NCBI GenBank assembly: GCA_904419545.1
Contig: CAJFRY010000005.1
Location: 23,058-87,057 of the forward strand
From: Candidatus Woodwardiibium gallinarum
GTDB lineage: Bacteria; Bacillota; Clostridia; Oscillospirales; CAG-382
Direction of reading: 5' to 3'
Length of the DNA: 64,000 bases
Position numbers and translations under genes: made by a program. A model generated the notes under the pieces. It saw nothing but the letters and a program-made list of their open reading frames with translations. It was not told the DNA's origin and made no database searches. This document shows, one piece after another, positions 1-9,939 of the stretch (its first letter is position 1; each line of letters begins with the position of its first letter).

Positions 1-2378
1 TGCGAATCGTCAAGCGGCACATCGATGATATCGGTGACATGCTCCAGCGTATATGCGTTGCCGCCGGAGACCATCACATTGCCGTTGTTTTCCTTAATCT
101 TTTTCAGGAGCTTGACAATAGCGGTCTTGGAATCCTCGCGGTTAAGAGGTTCATCTTCATTGAAATCGGAGTTCAGATCCGAACCGAGCGTGGCGACCGA
201 AATGCCGCCGACGTTATACTGTTCATACTCCGCGTAGAGCTTATCATACATCGTTTCCATCACGTTCGGCGTAATCACGCCGGTACCCATACCGATGAAG
301 CCCTGCCAAGCGGGATCATAGATCCGATAGCCGGCCATACGGTCATCGATGGTACGCGAAAGATCGGTGCTCGAATCAAAGCCGTCAAACCATTTATCCT
401 TATACGCCCGTGCATAATCGAAATCGGGATAGAGAATGACGCCGTTATCCTTCGCATACGTCAGAAGCTCTTGAAAACCGTCCGCGCCGCCCAGTTCTTC
501 GACAATATCGAAGCTGACAGGTGCAAGCGGAACAAGCCCTTCGTTTGCAATACCGACCATACGGATTTTCACGTTGGTGATCGACGCCTGTTCTTTAAGC
601 TGGGAAAGAATATCGATGGTATTCTTAAAGCTCGTCAGCGATACGGTCGCGGAAACCGGTACGCCGAGCACCGTTCTCGTTGTTTCCAGTGCGCCGAGCG
701 TTTCAAGATAAAGCGGAATGTCTTTGCCGTCCGACTCAAGCTTCGTCAGAACCCCCGTCGAAATCAGGTAGTCGCGATATGCATTCGCCATACCGGAGTA
801 GGTAGCGTTATCCTCGTCAAGGATGAAAATACGCATCCGGTAGTCGCCGGTATACTTACGCTCGGATTCCACCGTCCAGACCGCGTTGGTGCCGACGGAT
901 AAACCACCGTCAAGCGTATAGGAATCGTTCGGACGAGGATTGAAGCTGGTATATACCGAGCAGAACATATGGCTTGCGCCGCCGTTTTCAACGGTGACCT
1001 TAGCAAGCGATTCACCGCTCTCAATGACCGCGAGGAAGCCTCTCGGCTTTTCGACAATCACCTGTTCGGTGACTTCACGCTGCTGCTCGTCGCCGTTTTC
1101 ATCGACATAGGTTTCGGTTCTGGTGACGGTTTCGGTGCTGGTTTCCACCTCAACCGCGCCGAACACGGGCAGACGAACGACTTCCTTATTCTGACCGGTG
1201 ATCGTATGGAAGGCTTGATCCTGACCGTAGATCGAACTGGTAATCGTGAAATTTCTTCCCACGATATCCTCATACTCGATAATCGTACCCGAGCCGTCCG
1301 GTGTGAACACATAGCCTTCGTTATTCACATTGCCCGCGCCCGCATACGGAAGCATCACAATGTTGCTGAGCGTAAAGGCAGAGGAATCGAAACGAACGTT
1401 ACCTGCGTTACAGCGGATCGAAAGCCCCATTTCATCAATGGTATACTCCAGTGCCAGCTTAAACAGCGGCGGTGTTTTATCGTTGGAGACATATTCTGTC
1501 TCTGCATGATCTTCATCCATCTGCTCGAAGGTGTAATCGGTATAGAGTTTGATATACTCCTCCAGCAACGACAACTTTGCGGGAACGATGGTCTCGTCAC
1601 AAACATAAATAGGGAACTGCTTTGTGATCGGGAACGCCATCTCGATTTGTACTTTCGTCTTCTCGGTAATGCTCGGGTCGTCAAGATCCTTCCGCGTATA
1701 GTACGCATCGAACTGACGCCAATGGCGGTCATTTTCAGCATTCTGCTGCATTTGAGCAAGCAGCGCTTCATACTTATCCGCTCTGATTACACGCGGGACG
1801 AGGTAATTGGTTTCTTCACGTCCGAGTGTATACTCGACACGGATACCGTTGCGGATATCCTTGACAGTCAACTGATCGCTGATCGCGCAGTCGTCAAAGG
1901 AATTATAAGTGGTGGTTGCGTCATTGTCAATGAAGTCAAGTAAAATCTGCGCATACAGCCTCGACTTCGTCGCCTGGGTACTATCCGCACCCGTGGAGGA
2001 TTTGCTGCTGCCTATGGAATACGGGTTGGTAGAATAGTAACCCGAATAGGCATACGAACCGTCCTCATTACGCTTATAGTCGTCGCCCTCGGCAATAAGC
2101 TTGAGCACGACCACTTCGCCGGTCTTGGCATCGACGTAGAGCGCGTAGCCGTCCTTGACAAGCTTCTGCTCCATCGCGGCGATGGCATTTCCGTCGCCCT
2201 TGATCCGTTCATCGATCGAGGTGAACTCGGCCTGCATATAAGCAGGAATGAGCACATCCTCCCAAACGTCCACATCCTCCTCCGATTCATCGGCGGCAAA
2301 GGCGTTTACAGCGGTGAGAAAAGGTACCAGCAGCAAGAACGTCAGCAGCGTTGCCGTTATGCGTTTGAATTGTTTCAT
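1..2378 (-). CDS. DUF5696-like secreted protein (C-terminus truncated by window start)
   Basis: Minus frame open from ATG 2378 (RBS aaaggagc upstream) to the window edge, about 792 aa visible. N-terminus MKQFKRITATLLTFLLLVPFLTAVNAFAADESEEDV is a signal peptide without a lipobox Cys. Context (SBP, permeases, Yip1 fusion) matches DUF5696 neighbourhoods. Not in the supplied ORF track because it has no stop inside the window. Confidence 0.75.
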   Translation of the reverse strand, partial: MKQFKRITATLLTFLLLVPFLTAVNAFAADESEEDVDVWEDVLIPAYMQAEFTSIDERIKGDGNAIAAMEQKLVKDGYALYVDAKTGEVVVLKLIAEGDDYKRNEDGSYAYSGYYSTNPYSIGSSKSSTGADSTQATKSRLYAQILLDFIDNDATTTYNSFDDCAISDQLTVKDIRNGIRVEYTLGREETNYLVPRVIRADKYEALLAQMQQNAENDRHWRQFDAYYTRKDLDDPSITEKTKVQIEMAFPITKQFPIYVCDETIVPAKLSLLEEYIKLYTDYTFEQMDEDHAETEYVSNDKTPPLFKLALEYTIDEMGLSIRCNAGNVRFDSSAFTLSNIVMLPYAGAGNVNNEGYVFTPDGSGTIIEYEDIVGRNFTITSSIYGQDQAFHTITGQNKEVVRLPVFGAVEVETSTETVTRTETYVDENGDEQQREVTEQVIVEKPRGFLAVIESGESLAKVTVENGGASHMFCSVYTSFNPRPNDSYTLDGGLSVGTNAVWTVESERKYTGDYRMRIFILDEDNATYSGMANAYRDYLISTGVLTKLESDGKDIPLYLETLGALETTRTVLGVPVSATVSLTSFKNTIDILSQLKEQASITNVKIRMVGIANEGLVPLAPVSFDIVEELGGADGFQELLTYAKDNGVILYPDFDYARAYKDKWFDGFDSSTDLSRTIDDRMAGYRIYDPAWQGFIGMGTGVITPNVMETMYDKLYAEYEQYNVGGISVATLGSDLNSDFNEDEPLNREDSKTAIVKLLKKIKENNGNVMVSGGNAYTLEHVTDIIDVPLDDS

Positions 2379-2399
2379 ATGATGAGCTGCTCCTTTCTG

Positions 2400-4610
2400 C
2401 TACATTCGGAATTGGATCTCTACAACGATATTATAGACGAATGTGAATACCTTCTGGATCAGACCGGTAAACAGCATCGCTATAAACATAATGATTGCGG
2501 CGCCCAGCAGCGTACAGACCGAAATGATGATGTTTTTGCCGAGCGTATAATCGTGAATGGTCATCATTCCGAAGAAGATGAGGAATCCGGTCCACACATA
2601 AGCCAGCGTGAGGAACATTGAAACCAGCGAAATTTCATCCGATGAAACGAAGTTGGAGACGATCGTCATCGGGATGACAAACAGCGGCAGCGGGGTGAGC
2701 GCATAACAGGTCGCGATATACACGTCCTTGAGCGTGCCTTCGCCGTCGAACAGTGTCGTCAGGCACCAGTTGGCGAGCACCCACAGCGCGACAGGAAGCG
2801 CAACGGACATAAAGACCATAATATAGCTTGCGCTGTTCTGATACGGGTTGAACAGCCATCCGCGGCCGACCGACTGATACAGGAAAGCTGCCACGGTTAT
2901 GGCCAGAATCGTAGTCGCACCCTTGACCGTGCCGCGTTTCTCATGCTTGATATCCCAGAAGCCGTCAAACGGGTGGAAAATCACATGAATCGCATACCAC
3001 AATTCTTCCCCCAGTGAGCGCTTTTCCTTGTATACGTGTCCGCGCTTGTTGACCTTTTTCGCGTGGCGGAAGAACCAACTGATCAGCACACAGACAGCCA
3101 CGATAATGATTGGAATCAGGATGACATATTTTTCGACCCATTCCTTACGGTAAGCCGAATAGGCCTCGGAGTAATTCTCCGTATCGTAGGCATACTTAAA
3201 GTACTGCATCGCCTGCAAATATTCGCCGTCACGATAAAGGCTCTGCCCGATACCGACATAGGCACTGTCGTAGTTGTTGTTGCGCTGCAGGATGGCGGTA
3301 TAATAGTTGACCGCCGCATCGTAGTTCTGATCCTCGGTGTTCTGAAGCGCACTTGCAATCAGATCACCGTAGGCAGTACGCTTATACACCGTAATGGTGT
3401 TGTTGGTAGAGTCGAGCAGCAGGATATTCGAACCCTGATAGGCAATGGCCTGCAGATTCTGAATGTTGCCGACCTGATCCCCCATATCACCGAATGCAAA
3501 CAGCAGCACGCCGTTGGCGTCATAAGTAAATACCTTGGAACGCTTCTGGTCAATGATGCTCCACATCCCGTTCGGACCCAGTGCCACGTCCACAATCGTG
3601 GAAGCTCCCGTGATGGTAATATCCTTATTGCCGACACCCGTGTACACATCCACCTCACCCGAAGGCGGGAAGAAACCATTACGGTTCATTACGTCGCTTC
3701 CGCTCGGATTGAGCTTCTTGACCGGCGCATACGTATCCGCCGTACTTCTGGACGTAATGGCAGCCTGCTGCTGTTCCGCATCGATAGACGAGGTGGTAAC
3801 GTAGAGAAAACCGTCGGAATCGATGGTAAGGTTATTGTATTCGGTCGGGACATACTGAATATTGGACCTTCTCTGCTCAGCGGTCTGGAACATACGCCAG
3901 AAATAGTCCCACGCGTCAATGGTTACCTTCTGCGGCCCGATAAAGCCGTTGAAGGAGCCGTCCCGGTTCAGCGAAATGACGCCGTAGTTCGTTGTTGAAG
4001 AGACAACATAGATACGGCCGGCCGCGTCTGTTGCGACCGCAATGGGTGTGTAAACACTCGCCTCAGGGAAAACGTCGCTCGCAGGCTCAGGCACAATGGT
4101 CTTGAAATTGCCGACCTTATCAAAGATGACAATTCTTGCCTTCTGCGAATCAGCGACCAGGATTTCCGTATCCGTGACGAACACACCTTTGGGTTCGGAA
4201 AACGAATCGGGCACGCCCTGATCGTTCACGAACTCGTTGATAACGAGGCGAAGATTATAATTTTCGTCCAAGCAGATGATGCGTCCCGATCCGGCCGTTG
4301 ACGCCGAACCCGAATCGACGATATACACATGACCGAGATCATCAACGCAGACATCATTAATAGCCTGCAGATCGAGAAAATTTTCGCCGTACTTATCGGC
4401 CGCAATCTCATTCACGCGGTTCGCAAGCCCCTGCTTAATCGAAGCGGATGAAATCACCTGCTGCGGCACATACGCATGCGGGCTGTTCTGCTGCATACCG
4501 TCGACATTATACGTATACGTTGTATACGGCACAATCGCAGCCGCCGAGACGGAAAAAATCATCAGCAGGCAGACGGTCAGGAAGAAAATTCTTGCGAGTT
4601 TGTTTTTCAT
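2400..4610 (-). CDS. Secreted NHL-repeat beta-propeller + TPR + TM + Yip1-domain membrane protein
   Basis: MKNKLARIFFLTVCLLMIFSVSAAA signal peptide; NHL-type repeats (NDVCVDDLGHVYIVDSG, PKGVFVTDTEILVADSQKARIVIFDKVGNF); TPR-like stretch (NYDAAVNYYTAILQRNNNYDSAYVGIGQSLYRDGEYLQAMQYF); TM; C-terminal multi-TM Yip1-like domain. Start refined from the ORF-track start at 4832. Confidence 0.8.
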   Translation of the reverse strand: MKNKLARIFFLTVCLLMIFSVSAAAIVPYTTYTYNVDGMQQNSPHAYVPQQVISSASIKQGLANRVNEIAADKYGENFLDLQAINDVCVDDLGHVYIVDSGSASTAGSGRIICLDENYNLRLVINEFVNDQGVPDSFSEPKGVFVTDTEILVADSQKARIVIFDKVGNFKTIVPEPASDVFPEASVYTPIAVATDAAGRIYVVSSTTNYGVISLNRDGSFNGFIGPQKVTIDAWDYFWRMFQTAEQRRSNIQYVPTEYNNLTIDSDGFLYVTTSSIDAEQQQAAITSRSTADTYAPVKKLNPSGSDVMNRNGFFPPSGEVDVYTGVGNKDITITGASTIVDVALGPNGMWSIIDQKRSKVFTYDANGVLLFAFGDMGDQVGNIQNLQAIAYQGSNILLLDSTNNTITVYKRTAYGDLIASALQNTEDQNYDAAVNYYTAILQRNNNYDSAYVGIGQSLYRDGEYLQAMQYFKYAYDTENYSEAYSAYRKEWVEKYVILIPIIIVAVCVLISWFFRHAKKVNKRGHVYKEKRSLGEELWYAIHVIFHPFDGFWDIKHEKRGTVKGATTILAITVAAFLYQSVGRGWLFNPYQNSASYIMVFMSVALPVALWVLANWCLTTLFDGEGTLKDVYIATCYALTPLPLFVIPMTIVSNFVSSDEISLVSMFLTLAYVWTGFLIFFGMMTIHDYTLGKNIIISVCTLLGAAIIMFIAMLFTGLIQKVFTFVYNIVVEIQFRM

Positions 4611-4624
4611 ACTTCTCTCCTCCC

Positions 4625-5515
4625 TTAGTCTTTCATACCGGATGCCGACATCGTCTCGATAACGTTGCTCTGCGTGATGACAAAGACCAGAATCGGGACG
4701 ATCATCATCACGACCGTTGCAGCCGAGCTTACACCGGAGCGCGAGATGCCGGAGGTGACAAGCTGGCTGATGGCATAGTTGAATGTCTTGAGCTGTTCGC
4801 TGTAGATGTACATATTCGCACCGGAGTTCCACAGATCCTTAAAAGCAAAGATGATCAGCGTAATCCACGCCGGCTTGACCATCGGCATAGCAATTTTCCA
4901 GAAGATTTTATTCTCGGAGGCACCGTCCAGCCGTGCAGACTCAAGGACGGCATCCGTGACCGAGGTCTCCATGAACTGCTTCATCAGGTACAGACCGAAG
5001 GTGGTGCAGAACGCAGGAACAATAACCGCGAAATACGTATCAACCCAACCGAGAGCCGACATCGTAAGAAAGTTGGTGATACCCGTGACGGTCGAGTTGA
5101 ACATCAGGGAGTAAACAACGATCTTGAACAGGAAATTCCGGCCCGGAAACGGAACCTTCGCGATGGCATACGCCGCATAAGCGGAGAAGAGCACGTTGCC
5201 CGCCGTACCGACGACGGAAATAAAAGCCGTGTTGAATATGTACCGCGAAAAGGGCACCCAGGAATCGCCCATCAACTTAAACAAGTCGGTAAAGTTCTTA
5301 AACGTCGGATTGACTACGAAGAAACGCGGCGGGAACACCCAAAGCTCATCCAGCGGCTTGAGGGACTGCGCAATCGCGTAAACGAGCGGCAGCACCATAA
5401 TAACGCCGAAAATGGCCAGAATGATATAAATACCGATATCGCCGCCGACCGAACGGGTAACCGAGCGTTTGAACTGCTCCTTGGGCTGTTTGACCTTGCT
5501 TCTGAGTCTAGCCAT
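4625..5515 (-). CDS. Carbohydrate ABC transporter permease (MalG/AraQ-like)
   Basis: Six TM-like segments and EAA-loop motif ESARLDGASENKIFWKIAMPMVKPAW. Confidence 0.9.
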   Translation of the reverse strand: MARLRSKVKQPKEQFKRSVTRSVGGDIGIYIILAIFGVIMVLPLVYAIAQSLKPLDELWVFPPRFFVVNPTFKNFTDLFKLMGDSWVPFSRYIFNTAFISVVGTAGNVLFSAYAAYAIAKVPFPGRNFLFKIVVYSLMFNSTVTGITNFLTMSALGWVDTYFAVIVPAFCTTFGLYLMKQFMETSVTDAVLESARLDGASENKIFWKIAMPMVKPAWITLIIFAFKDLWNSGANMYIYSEQLKTFNYAISQLVTSGISRSGVSSAATVVMMIVPILVFVITQSNVIETMSASGMKD

Positions 5516-5516
5516 T

Positions 5517-6464
5517 TTACGAGCCCACCTTTCTAAGAATCTTCGTGACCAGCAGGTTGGATCCGATCATCATAAAGAAGAGGATCGTAGCGATGGCCGA
5601 AGCATAGCCCATTTCAAAGCGCTGATTGCCGTAATCTTCCAAATGGTGCATAATGGTATGCACGCAGTAATTCGGGCTGGGGAAGCCGACAAGCGCCGTG
5701 ATAACCGCACCGAAGCCGAAGGACTGCGTAATGGCGAGGATGGCGCCGAGCATCATCTGCGGACGCATGGTCGGCAGGGTAATAAACCACAGCTCCTGCC
5801 AGCGGTTCTTCACACCGTCAACCGCGCCGGCCTCGTAGAGGCTTTTATCGACGACCTGGAAGCCGGCGATAAAGGTCAGGAACGAAGTGCCCAAGCTGGT
5901 CCAGAGCGCAACGAGAACGACAAGCGTAAAGATGTATTTCTCGTCCTGGAACCAGAGAATCGGCTTTTGAATGATGTTGAACTTCATCAGCAGTGCGTTG
6001 GCATAACCATACTGGTCGCTGGAAAAGATGATCGTCCAAATCAGATAAACGTTGCCGGAAATGGAAGGCGCATAGAACAGCAGCGTAACAACCGCACGGA
6101 TCTTCGGACGCAATTCATTGATGAACCACGCGAAGAACAGCGAGAGCAAGTATGACGCCGGGCCTGTAATGATCGCGAACATCAGCGTGTTTTTGACGGC
6201 GATCAAGAAAATCTCGTCGTCCAGAAACAGCCGGATATAGTTATCGGCATATACGAGCGTCGGCCATTCGAGCATGTTGAACGTGGTAAAGCTCAGAATA
6301 ATCGAAAGCAGAACCGGAACAACCGTAAAGATAAAGAAGAGAATGAAAAACGGGGCAATCATCAGATAAGCAACCTTATGCTGCTTCATCTGCATCATCG
6401 TCCATTTGAATTTCGAAATGTCTCTTCTAATAACAGCATGCTCGGCCGTGGTGGAATTTGCCAT
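5517..6464 (-). CDS. Sugar ABC transporter permease (MalF/UgpA-like)
   Basis: APFFILFFIFTVVPVLLSIILSFT N-terminus; EAA motif YEAGAVDGVKNRWQELWFITLP. Confidence 0.9.
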   Translation of the reverse strand: MANSTTAEHAVIRRDISKFKWTMMQMKQHKVAYLMIAPFFILFFIFTVVPVLLSIILSFTTFNMLEWPTLVYADNYIRLFLDDEIFLIAVKNTLMFAIITGPASYLLSLFFAWFINELRPKIRAVVTLLFYAPSISGNVYLIWTIIFSSDQYGYANALLMKFNIIQKPILWFQDEKYIFTLVVLVALWTSLGTSFLTFIAGFQVVDKSLYEAGAVDGVKNRWQELWFITLPTMRPQMMLGAILAITQSFGFGAVITALVGFPSPNYCVHTIMHHLEDYGNQRFEMGYASAIATILFFMMIGSNLLVTKILRKVGS

Positions 6465-6502
6465 TATTATCCTCCTCTAACAGATGATTGGGATCTTATC
6501 GG

Positions 6503-9500
6503 TTAATTGGTATCCAGAGGGAATTCGTCGGCCGTAGGCAGATCAAACTCTTGGCGTTTCCTTGTCAGCTCAGCGTTGATGCTGTCAATATAGGAAAGCA
6601 ATGTTTCAACAGGATCCGTACCATTGTTATAAACATCAAGGAACGCAAAGTTTGCATAACGGGCAATGATGTAACCGCCCGGATATTCCGGCGTGCAGGT
6701 TACCGCGTTGAACTGCGCCTTCAGGTTATCCAGCTCATCCTTCGACCAGGACATACCCTCCAGTGCCTCAATATTCGCCGTATTCTGTTTGCCGGAAGGG
6801 CCAAGCAGAGCGACCATCTCGTTGCAGAAATCACTCTGAATCTCAGCACTCGACCACCACTGCATAAACACCCATGCCGAGAAATGATTGGCCTCGGTAA
6901 CAGACCGCATCATCATCATACAGGTAACGCTGGCAACCGTTGTGTTATCGATGGTATTCGTTTCCTCGTTCAGCGTGCCGGGCAAGGGCGTGAATTCCCA
7001 CAGGCCCTTGATTTCGGGAGCAAAAACGATCAACTGGTTATACGTTGTATAATCTATAATGCCGATCGGCATCGTACCCTGCCTGAAGCGATCCGCAAAT
7101 GTATAGGTAACGGGGAAACTATAGTCAGTGAAAAGCCGGCAGACTTCTCTGAATTTAGCCAGTGCCGTATTGGAGTTAAGATTGATCTCCATACCGTCGG
7201 TCTTCGGAATCTCCTCGCCGTCGGCATTGATGTACGTCTGGCCGTTTTCGCGCAGAATGTCGCCGTACTGCTCCATATACGCGTCGTAGTTTCCTTCTTT
7301 GTACATCGTCTCGCCCAACTGATACATCAGAATGGTAGAGCCGGTCAGTCCCGTCGGGAAACCGATATCCAAATTGTTGGACTGGAGCTTATAAATAATG
7401 GCATAGAAGTCGTCCCAAGTGTTCGGCACCTCGATATCAAGCTCAACGAAAATGTCCTTGCGGTAGAACATCATAGAAAAGCTCATATTTTCCGGCACGC
7501 CATAGGTTTCACCGTACAGCGTCAGCGGCACGGAAGCGGCAGGCGCAAAGCGCTCCATCACCTCGTCAAAGGTGGCGACATCATCAAGGATATCCTTATA
7601 GACGGGATTGTCTTCATATTTTGAAAAGTCGTTGAAATCATACCCGTGCGCCGTACTGTTGAGCGAATACACGGCAGAACGGATAGCGTAGTTGATAGCC
7701 GTATCCTGCGTATTGCCCATCGAAACGTCCGGGCCTGTACCGGCGAGCGTCGCGGGCATCAGGGTAGAAGCAACAACAAGCTGAACGGAAACAGGAATCC
7801 CATAGCGCTCCGCAAAGTCGTCATCAACGAGCGAACGGATGATCTGCGCTCTGTCACGGTCGGTCATCGTCCAGACCTCGATGCCGGCAGCTTCCAATTC
7901 CTCGGTGGTGACTTCTTCGGTTGCAGAGCCGATAGAGTTATAATCCGAGAAGAAGGACATGATAAACTTTTGAATTTCTCCCCAAACGGACTCGAAAAAG
8001 CCTGCCTCCGCTTTCGGCGGTTCGGAGCCGGGCGCCTGCAAACAAATGTAATCCAGGTCAAGCGGCTGATTCTGCGTCGTGGTCAGCCAAGAGCCAAGAG
8101 CCGCAAGCTGATCCTTCAAACTCGACAGACGCGCCGCGATGGTATCGGGATATCTGCCCATATAATCGACAATCAGAGCAATCTTATCCAGCGTAGCCGA
8201 ATTTTCGCCCTTAGCGCCGGTAATTTCAGCCAGGCGGTCGGAAACGGCGTAAAGCGCTTCCGCCTGCTGAACGAGGCCGCGAAGCACATCGGGCATAATG
8301 CGCTGGAAGTTATAATCGCGGTACTCATCAGGGTCCGAACCGGTGAGCATCAGGATCTTTCTGTAATACTCGTTGATCGTACTCAGCGAGCTTTCCACTT
8401 CACGCAATACTTCCGCCATGTCGCCGAGCACCACTTCAAAGCGAATGGTGTTCTCCCCGGCTTCAAGATAGAACTTATACTGCGTCTGGCCGTCCGACGA
8501 AGCAAGAGGGTTGGTCTGCCAATCGCTCGAATAATCGAAGCGGAAATTCGCCGCCTCGGCAAACGGGACCTCGCCGTTTATGTAAATCTTACGCGAGGTG
8601 TACATGCCGGAATAAACATCCTGCTTCGAACGCGGGACGATCATATAAAAGCCGCTTTCCGGCACCGTCACCGTGTATTCGATCCATTGACCGGCATACT
8701 GCCATTTTTCGCCGCCGATCTCATTCATTTTGATAAGCGCAGGGTCCTGCGGCATTGTAATCACCGAGGATCTGTCGTTAAGCTGATATATGGTTCGGTC
8801 GGAGGTTGCAGTGGGATATTCAGCCTGGATATAGATTTTGTCGCTGCCGCTGTAATCCGCAGCGTCGGCGTGTTTCTGAAGATATGCTTCATACGAATCG
8901 GGCTGTTCAACGCTGCACAGGGTGATGCTCTTGATGGCAATCGGTTCACGAACCGTTTCCAGCGTGAGCATGTGCTCGCCCTCTTCAAGATAAAACCGGA
9001 GCGGCTCATCGTAATAACCGGAAGAATCGACCAGTGCCTTTTCAACCCAGCTATCATTGAGCAGCTTATCCGGCCGCAATTCGTTTCCGGTGGAGTCCGT
9101 CACGAAAAGACGCTTGCTGTCACTGTTCTGGTTCGCCTGCTCCTTTACAAACTCCCGGAACTGTTCGCTCGCGGAAGTGAAATACTGCTTATTGCCGTTT
9201 TCATCGAGCACGGCCTTGTTGTTCTCGTCGACAACCAAATAATTGTCGGACCAAGACTTATACAACACAAGCGAGCGAGCCTCTCTGAAAGGCACGCTGC
9301 CGTCGATTAGCAGCATACGCTCGATTGAAGACGACTTGCCCTGGCTGGCAACGTTCCCGTCGGCATCATGCACGGTAATATCACCCGTGAAATACTCAAT
9401 CACGACGGAATACATCGCGCTTTTGTCAACATTTATGTTCCATGTGATCTTACCGTCATCGCCGACAAGCAGAATGTTTCCATCCGTGCCATAATCGCTG

Positions 9501-9835
9501 CCGGAAACATTTTCAATCGTCGCAGTGGTCTGCTCAACGACATTGCCACGGCTGTCGGTCGTTTCCATCAGTATGTCCATAATGTCGACATCAATTGTCG
9601 AATCGGCCCTAGGGGTGTTCTCGTGCGATGCGAGATATTCACCGTAGGTCAGACCCGTGAGGACGCTCCTGATCTCATCCAAAGAGGTACGGACAAGTGA
9701 ATCCGAGCCGCCGACACTTTCAACAACCGCGGAAGCGGACAGCCCTGTCCCGAGAAACGCATAGCTTGTAAAAAGCATAACGCACATCAGGAAAAAGCAG
9801 AATCCCCTTCTGGCTTGTTTCTTCATGTTGGTCAT
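6503..9835 (-). CDS. Extracellular solute-binding protein with a long N-terminal carbohydrate-binding-like region (1110 aa)
   Basis: Signal peptide MTNMKKQARRGFCFFLMCVMLFTSYAFLGTGLSASA; two beta-sandwich-like segments (ITWNINVDKSAMYSVVIEYF..., AGQWIEYTVTVPESGFYMIVPRSKQ...); C-terminal SBP family 1-like region (PLTLYGETYGVPENMSFSMMFYRKDIFVELDIEVPNTWDDFYAIIYKLQ). RBS aggaggaaaccac before ATG 9835. Confidence 0.85.
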   Translation of the reverse strand: MTNMKKQARRGFCFFLMCVMLFTSYAFLGTGLSASAVVESVGGSDSLVRTSLDEIRSVLTGLTYGEYLASHENTPRADSTIDVDIMDILMETTDSRGNVVEQTTATIENVSGSDYGTDGNILLVGDDGKITWNINVDKSAMYSVVIEYFTGDITVHDADGNVASQGKSSSIERMLLIDGSVPFREARSLVLYKSWSDNYLVVDENNKAVLDENGNKQYFTSASEQFREFVKEQANQNSDSKRLFVTDSTGNELRPDKLLNDSWVEKALVDSSGYYDEPLRFYLEEGEHMLTLETVREPIAIKSITLCSVEQPDSYEAYLQKHADAADYSGSDKIYIQAEYPTATSDRTIYQLNDRSSVITMPQDPALIKMNEIGGEKWQYAGQWIEYTVTVPESGFYMIVPRSKQDVYSGMYTSRKIYINGEVPFAEAANFRFDYSSDWQTNPLASSDGQTQYKFYLEAGENTIRFEVVLGDMAEVLREVESSLSTINEYYRKILMLTGSDPDEYRDYNFQRIMPDVLRGLVQQAEALYAVSDRLAEITGAKGENSATLDKIALIVDYMGRYPDTIAARLSSLKDQLAALGSWLTTTQNQPLDLDYICLQAPGSEPPKAEAGFFESVWGEIQKFIMSFFSDYNSIGSATEEVTTEELEAAGIEVWTMTDRDRAQIIRSLVDDDFAERYGIPVSVQLVVASTLMPATLAGTGPDVSMGNTQDTAINYAIRSAVYSLNSTAHGYDFNDFSKYEDNPVYKDILDDVATFDEVMERFAPAASVPLTLYGETYGVPENMSFSMMFYRKDIFVELDIEVPNTWDDFYAIIYKLQSNNLDIGFPTGLTGSTILMYQLGETMYKEGNYDAYMEQYGDILRENGQTYINADGEEIPKTDGMEINLNSNTALAKFREVCRLFTDYSFPVTYTFADRFRQGTMPIGIIDYTTYNQLIVFAPEIKGLWEFTPLPGTLNEETNTIDNTTVASVTCMMMMRSVTEANHFSAWVFMQWWSSAEIQSDFCNEMVALLGPSGKQNTANIEALEGMSWSKDELDNLKAQFNAVTCTPEYPGGYIIARYANFAFLDVYNNGTDPVETLLSYIDSINAELTRKRQEFDLPTADEFPLDTN

Positions 9836-9910
9836 GTGGTTTCCTCCTACCAAATCGTTACGTGCTTTGTGGAAAATGCACTACAGCGTTTTCCTAATTA
9901 TTTATATTAA

Positions 9911-9939
9911 ATAATAGCATGTCTTCGTCGATTTGTCAA
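9911..9939 (-). promoter_or_regulatory. Sigma-A-like promoter of the SBP/permease/Yip1/DUF5696 operon
   Basis: Minus strand TTGACA (9939-9934), 17-nt spacer, TATTAT (9916-9911), about 76 nt upstream of ATG 9835. Confidence 0.7.

Noticed and set aside
3036-3998. Many other long ORFs antisense to confident genes (e.g. 3036..3998, 7646..9310, 33420..35447, 47128..48888, 57445..58791)
   Set aside because: All are opposite to or out of frame with well-supported genes and show no domain motifs; expected in GC-rich sequence.
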